DNA of 64,000 bases from Nephrocerus scutellatus. Its lineage: Eukaryota > Arthropoda > Insecta > Diptera > Pipunculidae. Shown here one piece after another: positions 21,172 through 33,700 of the stretch. The notes beneath the pieces were generated by a model. The model saw only the letters and a list, made by a program, of their open reading frames with translations. It made no database searches and was not told the DNA's origin. Each line of letters starts with the position of its first letter. The stretch's first letter is position 1. The stretch is taken from the NCBI GenBank assembly GCA_947095585.1, contig OX352764.1:75006816-75070815 (forward strand). Reading direction: 5' to 3'. The translations under genes were made by a program, and so were the position numbers.

Positions 21172-23060
21172 GATCAGGGACCAATGGCCCTTATGAACTT
21201 AATGTTATGGTGTGGGTTCAGTGAATGCCGTGCAGACTCCGAGATCACGTGAGTTCCCATGTGGGGTCTCCTCTGTCGGATCGTTTCTCCGCATTCATTG
21301 AGAAGGTGCCGCGAAAGTTCCTCCGCTTTCCCACAAAGCCGGCAGCTGTCATCCTCTTTTAGTTTTAATTTGTTTAGGTGCCCCTGCAGTCTAGAGTGTC
21401 CCGTAATGATTCTTACATTTCTTCTATTAAGTCCCAATATCGAGCGAGACCTCTTTGTTCATAGTTCCACATCATTTCCTTTGCTTGTCGTAGGCCTGGG
21501 AGATTTTTCCATCTTACAAAAGTAGCTGCCTTACCTATTCTGCGTATCTCCTACCGCATTATGCGGTACCCTATGGCCCTACAAGCGGAGTTTCTGCCCC
21601 TCTGTTTGCAAGCATATCCACTTCTTCATTGCCTTCTATGCCAGTACTGTCACCCAGTACAGGCGTACCCTGTTTACTTCGTCAAGTCTGTTTAGCTTCG
21701 CACTACATTCCTCCACCAGTCTTGACGTGATGTGGAATGCATCTAGGGCTTTTAGCGCAGATTGGATGTCTGTCATAATGGTTATTTCCTGCCTCACGTA
21801 GGTTCTTTCCAGATTAAAGTGAGCACATATTTCGATGGCATCAACTTCTGCCAGGAATATGCTCGGGTACTGCCCCATTGCTTCAGAGTACTTGGTTCTT
21901 GACTATGGACTCCTACACCCGTGCCTTCTGCTTTCTTTGATCCATCCGTATACAACTTTATGGCTACTGGATGTATCTGGTATTCAGTTTCAGATCTGAA
22001 TTCCTTCTTCGTGCTCATTTTGACTTCAAAGTTTTTCTTGAATTCAAACTTTTGCACCATGTTGTCACAAGGTATGCTGGCTAACGGAACCTGTTTTGTT
22101 AGTGACTTGGTTTCCTCGAATTTTCTCTCTACCACTTTATGTAGTGGGAGTAGCTCAAGAATTACCTCCATATCCGCCGTGGGGCAGGTTCTCATGGCCC
22201 CTGTAATTAAATCACAGGCCAGCATCTGCACTTTCTCCGATTCCCTTCTCGTGGTGCTTAGCTTGGTTCTAGTCGCTCATGCCACTGCTCCATAAGTGAT
22301 CATTGGAATAACTATCGTGGTATACATCCAGTGCATTATCCTGGGACTAACTCCCCAGGATTTTCCTGACACACTTCTGCACACCATAAGTGCTCTTTTT
22401 GATTTTTTCAGTACTAGAACTTCCCTTTTGCCACGATGACTCTATCGTCCGCGTAGCCTTGGGCATAAGTTCCTGCCTCAGCTAGTCGCTGAAGTAGTTC
22501 ATCTACGAGGATGCTCCACAAAAGGGGGGACAGTACCGCTCGTTGTAAACATCCTCTTGTTGTGCTCACCATAATGGTTTCATCACCATCACCGACTATG
22601 GTTTACACTCGCCCATTCACTTAGAGTTTGTGCTGTTTACCTTCTTTCTCTCCAGAGCAATTCTAATCGCCTCATGAGATGCGTTGTCTTATCCTTCTTC
22701 GATATCTAGGAAAGCGCACACCTTACTGGCAAGAACCGCTCTATACATTCCTTTAGGTCCCACAGTGCGGTCTCCGTAGATCTGCTTGCCAGTACTTCCG
22801 ACCTTATATAATTGTCGACAACCTTATCGATATTCTTTAGGACGAACGAAGTTATGCTAATTGGTCTGTAGGACTTAGGAGGGATCTTTTTTCCCTACTT
22901 TCGGTATAAATACCACCTTTGCGCTTCTCCAGCTTGTCGCTATATACCCGAGCGCGAGACTGGTTCCAAATATTCTTAAGAGGTGTGGAAGGAGATTATC
23001 TAATCCAGTACAGTCTGGCTTCTGGCAATCAGCATGAAGAATAATTTGCACTCTTGTGGC
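21172..23060 (-). pseudogene. I-group LINE relic with RNase H domain
   Basis: Decayed minus-strand LINE. From 5' to 3' on its own strand: scattered RT remnants (22300-23060), an RNase H start (YTDGSKKAEGTGVGV, near 21930), a second RNase H segment (QYPSIFLAEVDAIE, SALKALDAF, near 21700-21860), and a C-terminal zinc-knuckle-like CRLCGKAEELSRHLLNEC with the RIITGHSRLQGHLNKL motif (21280-21420). A LINE with both RNase H and this tail belongs to the I/R1/LOA group by established classification. Frames are broken at several points, for example near 21794 and 21636. The RT part has lost recognisable catalytic boxes. Confidence 0.85.
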
Positions 23061-23429
23061 ACATTAAATCAATAATAAGGCCGGTGCTTCCGTTGCGATC
23101 AATGGAGATTGAACCATCATCATCATCATCAAAACACCGCTAAAGGCATCTATCGATAGCAGTCGGTTTTTTACGTGATCCTACATCTCTGAATACACTT
23201 TATTCATCACTATTATTCGCCATAAAAATCATTAAAGCTTCAAAATTTTAAATCATTTCTTATATTTTTAAGTTTCCTTAAGGGTGAATAGCCTTTTCGT
23301 GGCGATTCATTCTATGCCTTCAGCATTCTCCACTAGATGAGAATATGCGATATGAAGCAATATACACTTCGTTGCATTTATTGCAAAGCAAAGACGGTAA
23401 TCGGAGTAAAAGCCGAGTAAAAATATCCG
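23061..23429. other. Short (CAT)n run, otherwise nothing
   Basis: A small CAT trinucleotide run lies near 23113-23131, similar to tails of RTE-type LINEs, but no coding remnant adjoins it. Confidence 0.35.
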
Positions 23430-23722
23430 AGCGCAGTGGCATATACTTACTAATATGCTTGTTTGGACTTCTGAGCAGGAAGTTCGAGGTTCGAAGAAAC
23501 AAGTATTTTTGACGGCCCCACCTCTCGCGAATGTCTAACAATCGTCCGAGAGTAATAACTTGTCGAGTTAAGATTCTCAATTCGCCGTTCTGATAAGACT
23601 TTAAATTGAAGGTACCTTCCATTTGTGTGCAAAACTATACATGCACAACACAAATGGTCGCGAGAAGCTAGGCCTTGGACCGCAATGGTCTGTCGCGCCA
23701 AAATATTATTATTATTATTAAA
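23430..23722 (+). mobile_element. tRNA-headed SINE, copy 4, diverged head
   Basis: The body and (ATT)n tail match the family well. The head is rearranged: extra bases lie between the A-box region and the B box, and GTTCGAGGTTCGAAG replaces the standard B box. It is probably the oldest copy in the window. Confidence 0.8.
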
Positions 23723-24646
23723 AAAATATCCGGAACACCAACAAATCCATTTAACATTCGACATGGTGATGGACTGGACTGCGTCCTCTTTAACCTGCGT
23801 TGGCGAGACTCTTATGTAACGGCGAGCGGATCAATATCCATTCATATACTGACTGACTTACGCAGACAATATTGACAATATTGGTATAATATATTGGTAT
23901 AATATATAATAATATAAAAAGAGCTGTACAAGATGCTTTCATACAGATCGATCAGGCGGCAAAAAAATCTGGGGCTGTATATACATATATGGGAGCAAAA
24001 CAAGTGACCTATTGTGCCATATTTTGAGTACGTATAGAAGAACAGAAAGAACATTTCTTTTGAACACAAATTTTCGTCTTTTCGGACATCTTTGTGACAA
24101 AATCCAAACATTGTTGATAGATGCAATAATGTATTCTGGCGGGCTTTACATGTTGATCAGGTGATGAATACGCAATTTAATCGATTTCTCGAACTACGTG
24201 TTCAGGGGAGTTTATTTGTGCATCCGGTGCAGTCTTTGATATTGTAGACGATGACAGTCGGAGTTCCAAAGTTGTCACACCGGATGAAATCGGCTTGGAG
24301 TTGAGGCGGACGGAGCCCCAGTTATAGACTCAAAGAAAGCTAAAAAGGAAAAGTATTATTTGAAATTAAAAATACGTAAGTTTTAACAAACCATGTATTT
24401 ATTTTTTTAGTATTAAGTTTCCTTTTACACAATAAAAAAAAGATTAATTTAATTTGATTCATTTTAATTAATAATTAATAAATCTTATTGTACAGCACAA
24501 TCAATAAATTAGTAAAACATTTAGTGTGGCAGCGCAAGTTAATTCAACAAAGAAGGTTACAAAACGATTTTAGTTTATAAAAAAGGCACATGTTGGATAT
24601 AGAAATGTACACTTTTAAGAGATATGAAAACATAATGGCCGCATTC
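23723..24646. other. No separate gene; possible ics 3' UTR at right
   Basis: No coding sequence seen. On the minus strand an AATAAA signal at about 24398-24403 would give ics a 3' UTR of roughly 240 nt (inference). Confidence 0.4.
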
Positions 24647-24737
24647 TTAAGCACGAACTCTGGAAGCCTTTTTACTTTTATCAGCTTTTGGTGGCACAGA
24701 CCCAGCCCGTCCAGCTTGCACATGTCGACTGTACAAA
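24647..24737 (-). CDS. ics: ics coding exon 3
   Basis: 91 nt after a TTTGTAG acceptor. It encodes the basic tail (LYSRHVQAGRAG, then PPKADKSKKASR) and ends at TAA (24649-24647). It is too short to be found as a separate open frame, and was identified from the family C-terminus and splice phase. Confidence 0.92.
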
Positions 24738-27700
24738 CTACAAATGGCAAAGATTTTATATTATCGCAATAAGTACATAATCATATTTAAAACTCACATT
24801 TTGTACGTTTCAGTTTTCAGATATTCAATGACATGACTTATACCCAAGAGATATTGCTCGGCAATTGGTACGACCCATGGATTCTCCTCCATTTTCATAA
24901 CAGATTTGCTGCCCAGTAAATCAAGTTGGGCAACCTCAGGTGGCAGAACGGTGAGACGATTATTTTGAATGTGCAACTCACGTAGCCTCTGCAGTTCACC
25001 AATTTCTCGTGGAATATCCAGCAGGTCATTGTCGCGAAGACCAAGAATTTGTAGATTCTTTAGGTTGCCTAATCCCTTTGGGATGTATTCGAAGTCGTTG
25101 TCACCCAAATAAAGAGCTCGTAGCGTTTCCATCATAAAGAAATTCCCGGGAAGAACTTTCTCATTTAAGTTATTGTACGACAAATCAAGCACCTCAAGTA
25201 CTGGAAATGCGCCAAATCCTCTGGGCAAAGTATCCAAACGATTGATGGATACATTGAGAATTCTTAATTTTGGCATAGACGAAATGGACACAGGCAACTC
25301 ACGAATGTGGTTGTTAGACAAATTCAAAATTTCCAAGTTCGTTAGGTTAGCCAGGCCGGGAAGAATCATTGAGATCTTATTATGGCTCAGCGTTAGCCGT
25401 GTTATGTTGGTCATTGAGACTATGTAAAGAGAAAAGTATCATTTTGTTAAAATGTTGTAAGGAGTACGTTATATTATAAAAGTAAATGAATTTAAAACAA
25501 AATATCTATCTATATAATATAAAAACTCTGTATGTTTGTATGTATGTATGTATCTATGTATGAATGGAGGTTGGCTATATTTTTTTTTATAAATTCATTT
25601 ATTATATCCGTGTAGTATGTTTAATTTTGTTTTTATTTTAATATTTATATATTAATAGAAAGCTTTTGTGATAAGAAAAAAAAGGGCACTAAAAATTTCT
25701 TAGCTATATCTTATTTTATACTTAGAACTAGTTAACTACTTAAAACTATTAAAAAACTTTTCAGTTGAGCCACCAGTATTTGTTTGAGTTTAAACGTTTA
25801 TTGTTTGTTCTGTCTCCCTCAGGTACGTAACTGCAGTATCTCCAGGATGCATTTCCATTCTGATCAATATTAGGAATATGCCGGATTGTTTTGTCGTTTG
25901 CCCTTCTAACAATGTGGTAGATTGTCGGTATGTTACGCGAGTATGATATATAGCCCATTGCATCTAGATACATGAATGCCTCAGGTGGAATGTATCCGCT
26001 TATTAATGTATTTTCGAAGTACTGAGGGTTCGGATAGAATGCGCAAGCAATAAGGTCGTTTTCTATATCCGCTGACCGAACGAAATGGTTCCTAATAATA
26101 TCAAGAATGACATTGTCAATTCTTGACAATCCAGACGCTTCCAAAAGTGTTTTATTTGAACGCTCTGAGGCGTTTCCTCTCAAAAACGTGGATTTTTTTA
26201 TATGATGGACTTATATTCCACCATATTGGGCACGCATACGTCAAAATTGGTCTAACAAATGCTTGGTAGCAAATGATCTTGATATCACTTTGAAGACAGC
26301 GTGAATAGAATAGCTTTTTGAGTGACATAAATGCGGCTCTTTTTTTCTAATGCGATATTTACGTGTCCATTATAGTACAGAAACTTGTCCAAATAGACAC
26401 CCAAATGATGATGATGTGGGAGCTCATATATAATTATTTTATAAATTAGCGCGTCGGTCGAAACCGTGTCGAAGGCTTTTTCGATATCCACTAGACAAGC
26501 CGCAGTGTTCCTCTTATCGTTCAAATGCCAGTTGACATCCGAAATCAATTTGGTAACTGCGTGAATTGTCGAGTGGTCTCTCTTGAACCCAAACTGGTTT
26601 CGCGGAATAATCTCATTACGTTCGCACGCGTACAATATGGACTTACTAATAACCACTTCGAAAACTTTCCCAATATTAGGCTATACACTGCCAAACCATT
26701 CAACCGATTGTGTTGGGCTTTTAGAACATAATGAGCAGGTTCTTGTCATATTTTTCAAGTGGTCAAAATCCTGGATCAAGAGGTCATCATTCGAACTGAT
26801 TTTACAAATCTCATTTTACTATAAATTTTTCAGAATTTTGACGTGACAACGTCTCACTCCAAGGTTTAAGAGGGTACATGTTCAAAAACTCAAATGTTAA
26901 ATGTCACTATTTAACAGCTGTTAAGTTACGTTTTTAACAGATGTTAAGTAACGATTTTTTAACAGATGTTAAGTTACGTTTTTTAATATCCAATGGGATT
27001 TGGTCATGAGGAACTAGAGTTTTTGAACAAAGCAATTTATCAAGCGATTCGCATGAAATTCGGAATGTAGGACTAATATGTGACTATAGGACTTGTTCCT
27101 ATGGAAATTCTGGGACCTGGCCAATAGGGTCTGAGATTTTTGGAACCAAGCCATTTCTCAAGGGATTCGTATGAAACTCGTAATGTAGGACTAATATGTG
27201 ACTATAAGACTTGTTCCTATGGAAATTCTGGGACCTGGCCAATAGGGTCTGGGATTTTTGGAACCAAGCCATTTCTCAAGGGATTCGTATGAAACTCGTA
27301 ATGTAGGACTAATATGTGACTATAAGACTTGTTCCTATGGAAATTCTGGGATCTGGCCAATTGGGTCTGGGATTTTTGGAACCAAGCCATTTCTCAAGGG
27401 ATTCGTATGAAACTCGGAATGTAGGACTAATATGTGACTATAGGACTTGTTCCTATGGAAATTCTGGGATCTGGCCAATAGGGTCTGGGATTTTTGGAAC
27501 CAAGCCATTTCTCAAGGGATTCGTATGAAACTCGTAATGTAGGACTAATATGTGACTATAAGACTTGTTCCTATGGAAATTCTGGGATCTGGCCAATTGG
27601 GTCTGGGATTTTTGGAACCAAGCCATTTCTCAAGGGATTCGTATGAAACTCGGAATGTAGGACTAATATGTGACTATAGGACTTGTTCCTATGGAAATTC

Positions 27701-30700
27701 TGGGATCTGGCCAATTGGGTCTGGGATTTTTGGAACCAAGCCATTTCTCAAGGGATTCGTATGAAACTCGGAATGTAGGACTAATATGTGACTATAGGAC
27801 TTGTTCCTATGGAAATTCTGGGATCTGGCCAATAGGGTCTGGGATTTTTGGAACCAAGCCATTTCTCTAGGGATTCGTATGAAACTCGGAATGTAGGACT
27901 AATATGTGACTATAAGACTTGTTCCTATGGAAATTCTAGGATCTGGCCAATAGGGTCTGGGATTTTTGGAACCAAGCCATTTTTCAAGGGATTCGTATGA
28001 AACTCGTAATGTAGGACTAATATGTGACTATAAGACTTGTTCCTATGGAAATTCTGGGATCTGGCCAATTGGGTCTGGGATTTTTGGAACCAAGCCATTT
28101 CTCAAGGGATTCGTATGAAACTCGGAATGTAGGACTAATATGTGACTATAGGACTTGTTCCTATGGAAATTCTGGGACCTGGCCAATAGGGTCTGGGATT
28201 TTTGGAACCAAGCCATTTCTCAAGGGATTCGTATGAAACTCGGAATGTAGGACTAATATGTGACTATAGGACTTGTTCCTATGGAAATTCTGGGACCTGG
28301 CCAATAGGGTCTGGGATTTTTGGAACCAAGCCATTTCTCAAGGGATTCGTATGAAACTCGGAATGTAGGACTAATATGTGACTATAGGACTTGTTCCTAT
28401 GGAAATTCTGGGATCTGGCCAATAGGGTCTGGGATTTTTGGAACCAAGCCATTTCTCTAGGGATTCGTATGAAACTCGGAATGTAGGACTAATATGTGAC
28501 TATAAGACTTGTTCCTATGGAAATTCTAGGATCTGGCCAATAGGGTCTGGGATTTTTGGAACCAAGCCATTTTTCAAGGGATTCGTATGAAACTCGTAAT
28601 GTAGGACTAATATGTGACTATAAGACTTGTTCCTATGGAAATTCTGGGATCTGGCCAATTGGGTCTGGGATTTTTGGAACCAAGCCATTTCTCAAGGGAT
28701 TCGTATGAAACTCGGAATGTAGGACTAATATGTGACTATAAGACTTGTTCCTATGGAAATTCTGGGATCTGGCCAATTGGGTCTGGGATTTTTGGAACCA
28801 AGCCATTTCTCTAGGGATTCGTATGAAACTCGGAATGTAGGACTAATATGTGACTATAAGACTTGTTCCTATGGAAATTTTGGAATATGATCATTATTGT
28901 CTGGAATTTCTGGAATAAAGCAATTTCTCAAGCGATTCGCATGAAATTCGAAATGTAGGACTAAGATGTGACTATAAGATTTCTTCCTATGGAAATTCTG
29001 GAATATGATCATTATTGTCTGGAATTTCTGGAATAAAGCAATTTCTCAAGCGATTGAAATGAAATTCGGAATGCAGGACTAATATGCGGCTATAAGACTT
29101 CTTCCTATGGGAATTCTGGAGAATGATCATTATGGTCTGGAATTTCGGGAACTAAGCAATTTCTCAAGCGACTCGTGCCTTTTAATTTAATCGTAATATT
29201 GGCCACAACGTCAAAGAATTTCACTCCAACCGCGCATAAAGATTACACGCACATATTTTTTTAAAAGCTCTTACTACTGCATTACTATGTTTGTGCAGTG
29301 ATATGATACATTTAATATGTACCCACCTCACAATAAATTGTTATGAACATTTAAATCAGCTTATAAATTATTTATTCGTTGTATGTGATGTGATTGATGA
29401 TCATGTATGTGGTTTCAATAACATACAATCAAGCAGAGCAGAACGAAACAAACATATGCAGTAGTAGGCTGCGGTCAAGAATTCAGCCGCTGCGCAGTTT
29501 ATGCTGCATGTTGGTCAAAAATTCACTTTTCAGCCAATGCATTAAAGAAAAATCGACTGCGCAGTTTACGCAGCTACTTAAAATGGGATGCAAATAGCAA
29601 AATGTAAATGTCAAATTGTCGCCCTACAAGCAGACTGTAAGTCGGTTCAAAATATAGCAGCAATTTCGTGCATACCGACTGCCTGCCATTTTTTTGTGCA
29701 GCACAAGCTGCGAAGCTACTTAATTCTTTACCACAGCCGTAGTGATAGTATAGTCTCTGTTCATTTTCCTATCAGTGTTCTGCTCGCTCTTTCTATTAAC
29801 ATTGTGAGTGAATGCTCTCGTGTTTGGTAACAGAAAACAATACTACTATAAGTTACAGAAATAAGAGAACAATGCAAAAGAAATTTAATGAGAAATAATT
29901 GGCCTGCATGTTTGAAAGCGACAATCTTTCCATACCATTTCGAAGTATGGGCAGCATTACTCAGTACTCACTACATTTCTCTTCTAATTTCATTTAAAAC
30001 TACTCAAATTTTTTATGAGTTGAAACCAAAAGCTGCATTACTGTGTTTTTGGCAGTAATATTCAATATGCAGCAACTTCACAGTTAGTGGTTATGAACAT
30101 TAAAATTCGCTTATAAATAATTTATATATAATGTGATGTGATGATGATGTATGTGATGAGCTACGGTGCAAGTCGTAGGACTTGTATTTAGTATAGAAAT
30201 TTTTAACGTGACAACGTCTCACTACAAGGGGTGCATGTTCAAAAAGTCAAATGTTAAATGTCCACTGTTGTGATCAACAGAATGCTCACAGCTCACACTG
30301 TTGTTCTCACTGTTAATGTTTTATTATCAAGAAGGCGTACCGTACTTGAAAATTTGAGAATCGCCTAGAGAAGACTATATATAGAAATATTCATTTCAGT
30401 GTCGTTTGGCATTTTGTGCATAAAAGTTTGAATGGTTTTTGCATTTTTTAATTATTATAAAAAGTATTACAGTAATTTATTTTTTGTTATTTACATTAAA
30501 CAATATTTCCTTGAATTGCAGATATTAGCTTTAATATATTTAAGTAATAATCTTCTACAAAAAATCATTTTAAACACAGATTTTCACAAAACGAAATCCC
30601 ATCTTTCCGAATTATAATCGTTTAATTCATATTATCTATATATATTAACTATAAACATCCCTTTTTACTGATAGTTTACTATATATAAATAAGGAAAAAA

Positions 30701-33700
30701 AATATAAAAGATAATTTTTAACAGCTCTTACTTCTCCTACTACTATCGACGCAACTGCATTACTATGTTTGTGCAGTGATATGATATATTTAATATGTAC
30801 CCACCTCACAATAAATTGTTATGAACATTTAAATCAGCTTATAAATTATTTATTCTGTTGTATTTGATGTGATTGATGATCATGTATGTGGTTTCAATAA
30901 CATAAAATCAAGCAGAGCAGAACGAAACAAACATATGCAGTAGTAGGCTGCGGTCAAGAATTCAGCCGCTGTGCAGTTTATGCTGCATTTTGGTCAAAAA
31001 TTCAATTATCAGCCAATGCATTAAAGAAAAATCGACTGCGCAGTTACTTAAAATTGGATGCAAATAGCAAAATGTAAATGTCAAATTGTCGCCCTACAAG
31101 CAGACTGTTATTCGGTTCAAAATATAGCCGCAATTTCGTGCATACCGACTGCCTGCCATTTTTTGTGCAGCACAAGCCGCGAAGCTACTTAATTCTTTAC
31201 CGCAGCCGTAGTGATGTATAGTCTCTGTTCATTTTCTATCAGAGCTCTGCTCTGCGTACCGTACTTGAAAATTTGAGAATCGCCTAGAGAAGACTATATT
31301 TAGAAATTTTCATTTCAGTGTCGTTTGGCATTTTGTGCACAAAAGTTTGAATGGTTTCTGAATTTTTTAATTATTATAAAAAGTATTACAGTAATTTATT
31401 TTTTGTTATTTACATTAAACAATATTTCCTTGTATTGCAGATATTAGCTTTAATATATTTTAGTAATAATCTTCTACAAAAAATCATTTTAAACACAGAT
31501 TTTTTTTATATAAAAATGAAGCTAAATTTAACATTATAAAAATGCCAGTCTCTCAGTCAAAGAAGAGATGTTCGATCGTAAGTTGGACGTCTGCCACTGA
31601 ACAATGAATCTACCATCGACCATTGAGTAAACCATCAAATATCATACATGGCATTAAGCATCGGTTCAAAGTAATTATTCGATCATTTACAGAAATAAGA
31701 GAACAATGCAAAAGAAATTTAATAAGAAATAATTGGCCTGCGTGTTTCAAAGTGACATTCTTACCATACCATTTCGAAGCATGGGCAGCACTTCTCACCA
31801 CTTTTCTCTTCTAATTTAATTTAAAACTACTCAAATTTTTTATGAGTTGAAGCCAAAAGCTCCATTACTGTGTTTGGGCAGTAATATGCAATATGCAGCA
31901 ACTTCAAAGTTAGTGGTTATGAACATTAAAATTAGCTTATAAATAATTTATATATAATGTGATGTGATGATGATGTATGTGATGAGCTACGCTGCAAGTC
32001 GTAGGACTTGTTTTTAGTATAGAAAAAATATATTTTTAATATATCCGTCCGTGTTTATGTCCTACAGACAATAAGATATTTGTTTTCTTTTCTTTCGTCC
32101 CGGACAGACGTTGTCACGCTCAAAACCCACGGCCGTGTCTTCGACACAGCCTACCCCGCTCTTTTTTTTAAATTGAAGTTGTGCCTGTTAGAAAAATTGT
32201 CATGTCAGCACTCCTACTCTCTGTGCTTGGCTGTATCCAGTACGTTGACGCCTACATGTTACAAATTTAAGAAATTTAAGCTTTCTAGTGTTCGTAATGA
32301 ATTTTGCAAATAAAAACACAAAACAATTTCCTTAATTCATAAAAACATAATACTTATATGTAATAGTATTATTCACAGAGGCGGTTACTCTATCTACTTT
32401 TCAAAGAATCCAGTTTACTTCCAAATAATAACTTAACTCGCTGCGATAAAGAAAGGTGTGTTGAGCAATTCGCTGAGATATAAAACCTTACTCAGCTTGT
32501 AAATGAGCCTACAAGAATTCCTGACATTGCAATCATTCCGCCAACACTCTAACTTGTTCCTTACCTCTACTAACACGCAGTTAAGAGGAAAAACTCCAAA
32601 AAATAAAAAACAGTACGGCAATACGACAAAGACAAATGGGACGGCCTTAACAACTTCTTTGGGAGTATTAACTGGTCGCTAATGTTTCGCGATAGCAATG
32701 AGGATGCTGCCGCTCATGCGATTACAAACATCATCCTTATTGTCATAAGGGACTTTATCCCTCTCAAGAATAAGTTTGTAAGACCAAAGGAAGATGGATG
32801 GTATGACTAAATCTGTAAAAAAGCTTCAAGGATTAGTTAGGTATTCTTTCGGGTTTACAAAGTAAATCCTGCTGAGGAAAACCAAATAATTTTCAAACGA
32901 GGCAGAAGTAATTGCAATGCACACCTTCGACGAGTGAAATTCGCCTACGACGAAAAGTTTAGGCAAAAAATACTAAAATGTCCCAAAGGTAGTTAAAATT
33001 GTTGTTCATTCGTGAAAAGAATTAAAAATACTGCCTCGTCGTAGATTTTAACGCTCATTTATAATGACATTCCAGTTGTCAGCTCTAAGGACAATCTGCT
33101 TGCTGCGCATTTTGTAGCTAGCTCCACGCTTCCAGATAGTGCATTGCAGCCGTCTTCACCTCCGAGTATTGCACACTCGTACTCGTGCAGTTCCTAGAGT
33201 TTTAAACGATATCAACACTCACAAAACCACTGGGCCAGAGGGTATTTCATCATTAGTTTTGAAGAGGTGCTCCTCCAAGCTGGTATTACCATTACGTAGG
33301 CTATTCCATCTATCCTATTGTTCTGGATTCTTTTCGAGAAGTTGGAAAACAGCCTTTGTCCAGCCCATACCCAAAAATTAGCTTTTTTCTTCTTCTTCGT
33401 ATTGAACCATAAAACTTACATCCATTCTTTCCAAAGTCATGGAAACGCTGATCAATTATCAGCTCATAAAATATTGTTTTGAAAAGTACTTAGTATGTAC
33501 ATACTGCATACAAAAAAAAAACAACCCATAAAAATTAAAATTGTTCATGTAAAATCTCTAATAGGAGCTTGGTATGTATTTAAATTTGAAGAAAATCGGG
33601 TTGTTTTTTAAAAAAAAAATTTGGGCCTCAATGACCCTGGGGCCCGGGGTCTCCAAAATTTTTAAAAAAAGTGTTTTTCATCGGAGATACATACGTAAAT

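Noticed and set aside
24544..24750. 68-codon frame as a separate small gene
   Set aside because: It is an out-of-frame reading over ics exon 3 and the flanking 3' UTR. The exon 3 frame matches the RSU1 tail instead.
27316..28814. Series of similar ~70-codon open frames
   Set aside because: They are produced by the 118-bp satellite, which returns to frame every three units. There is no start context or family.
27010..29178. CRISPR-like array
   Set aside because: Units are contiguous 118-bp repeats with no unique spacers, in a eukaryotic intron.
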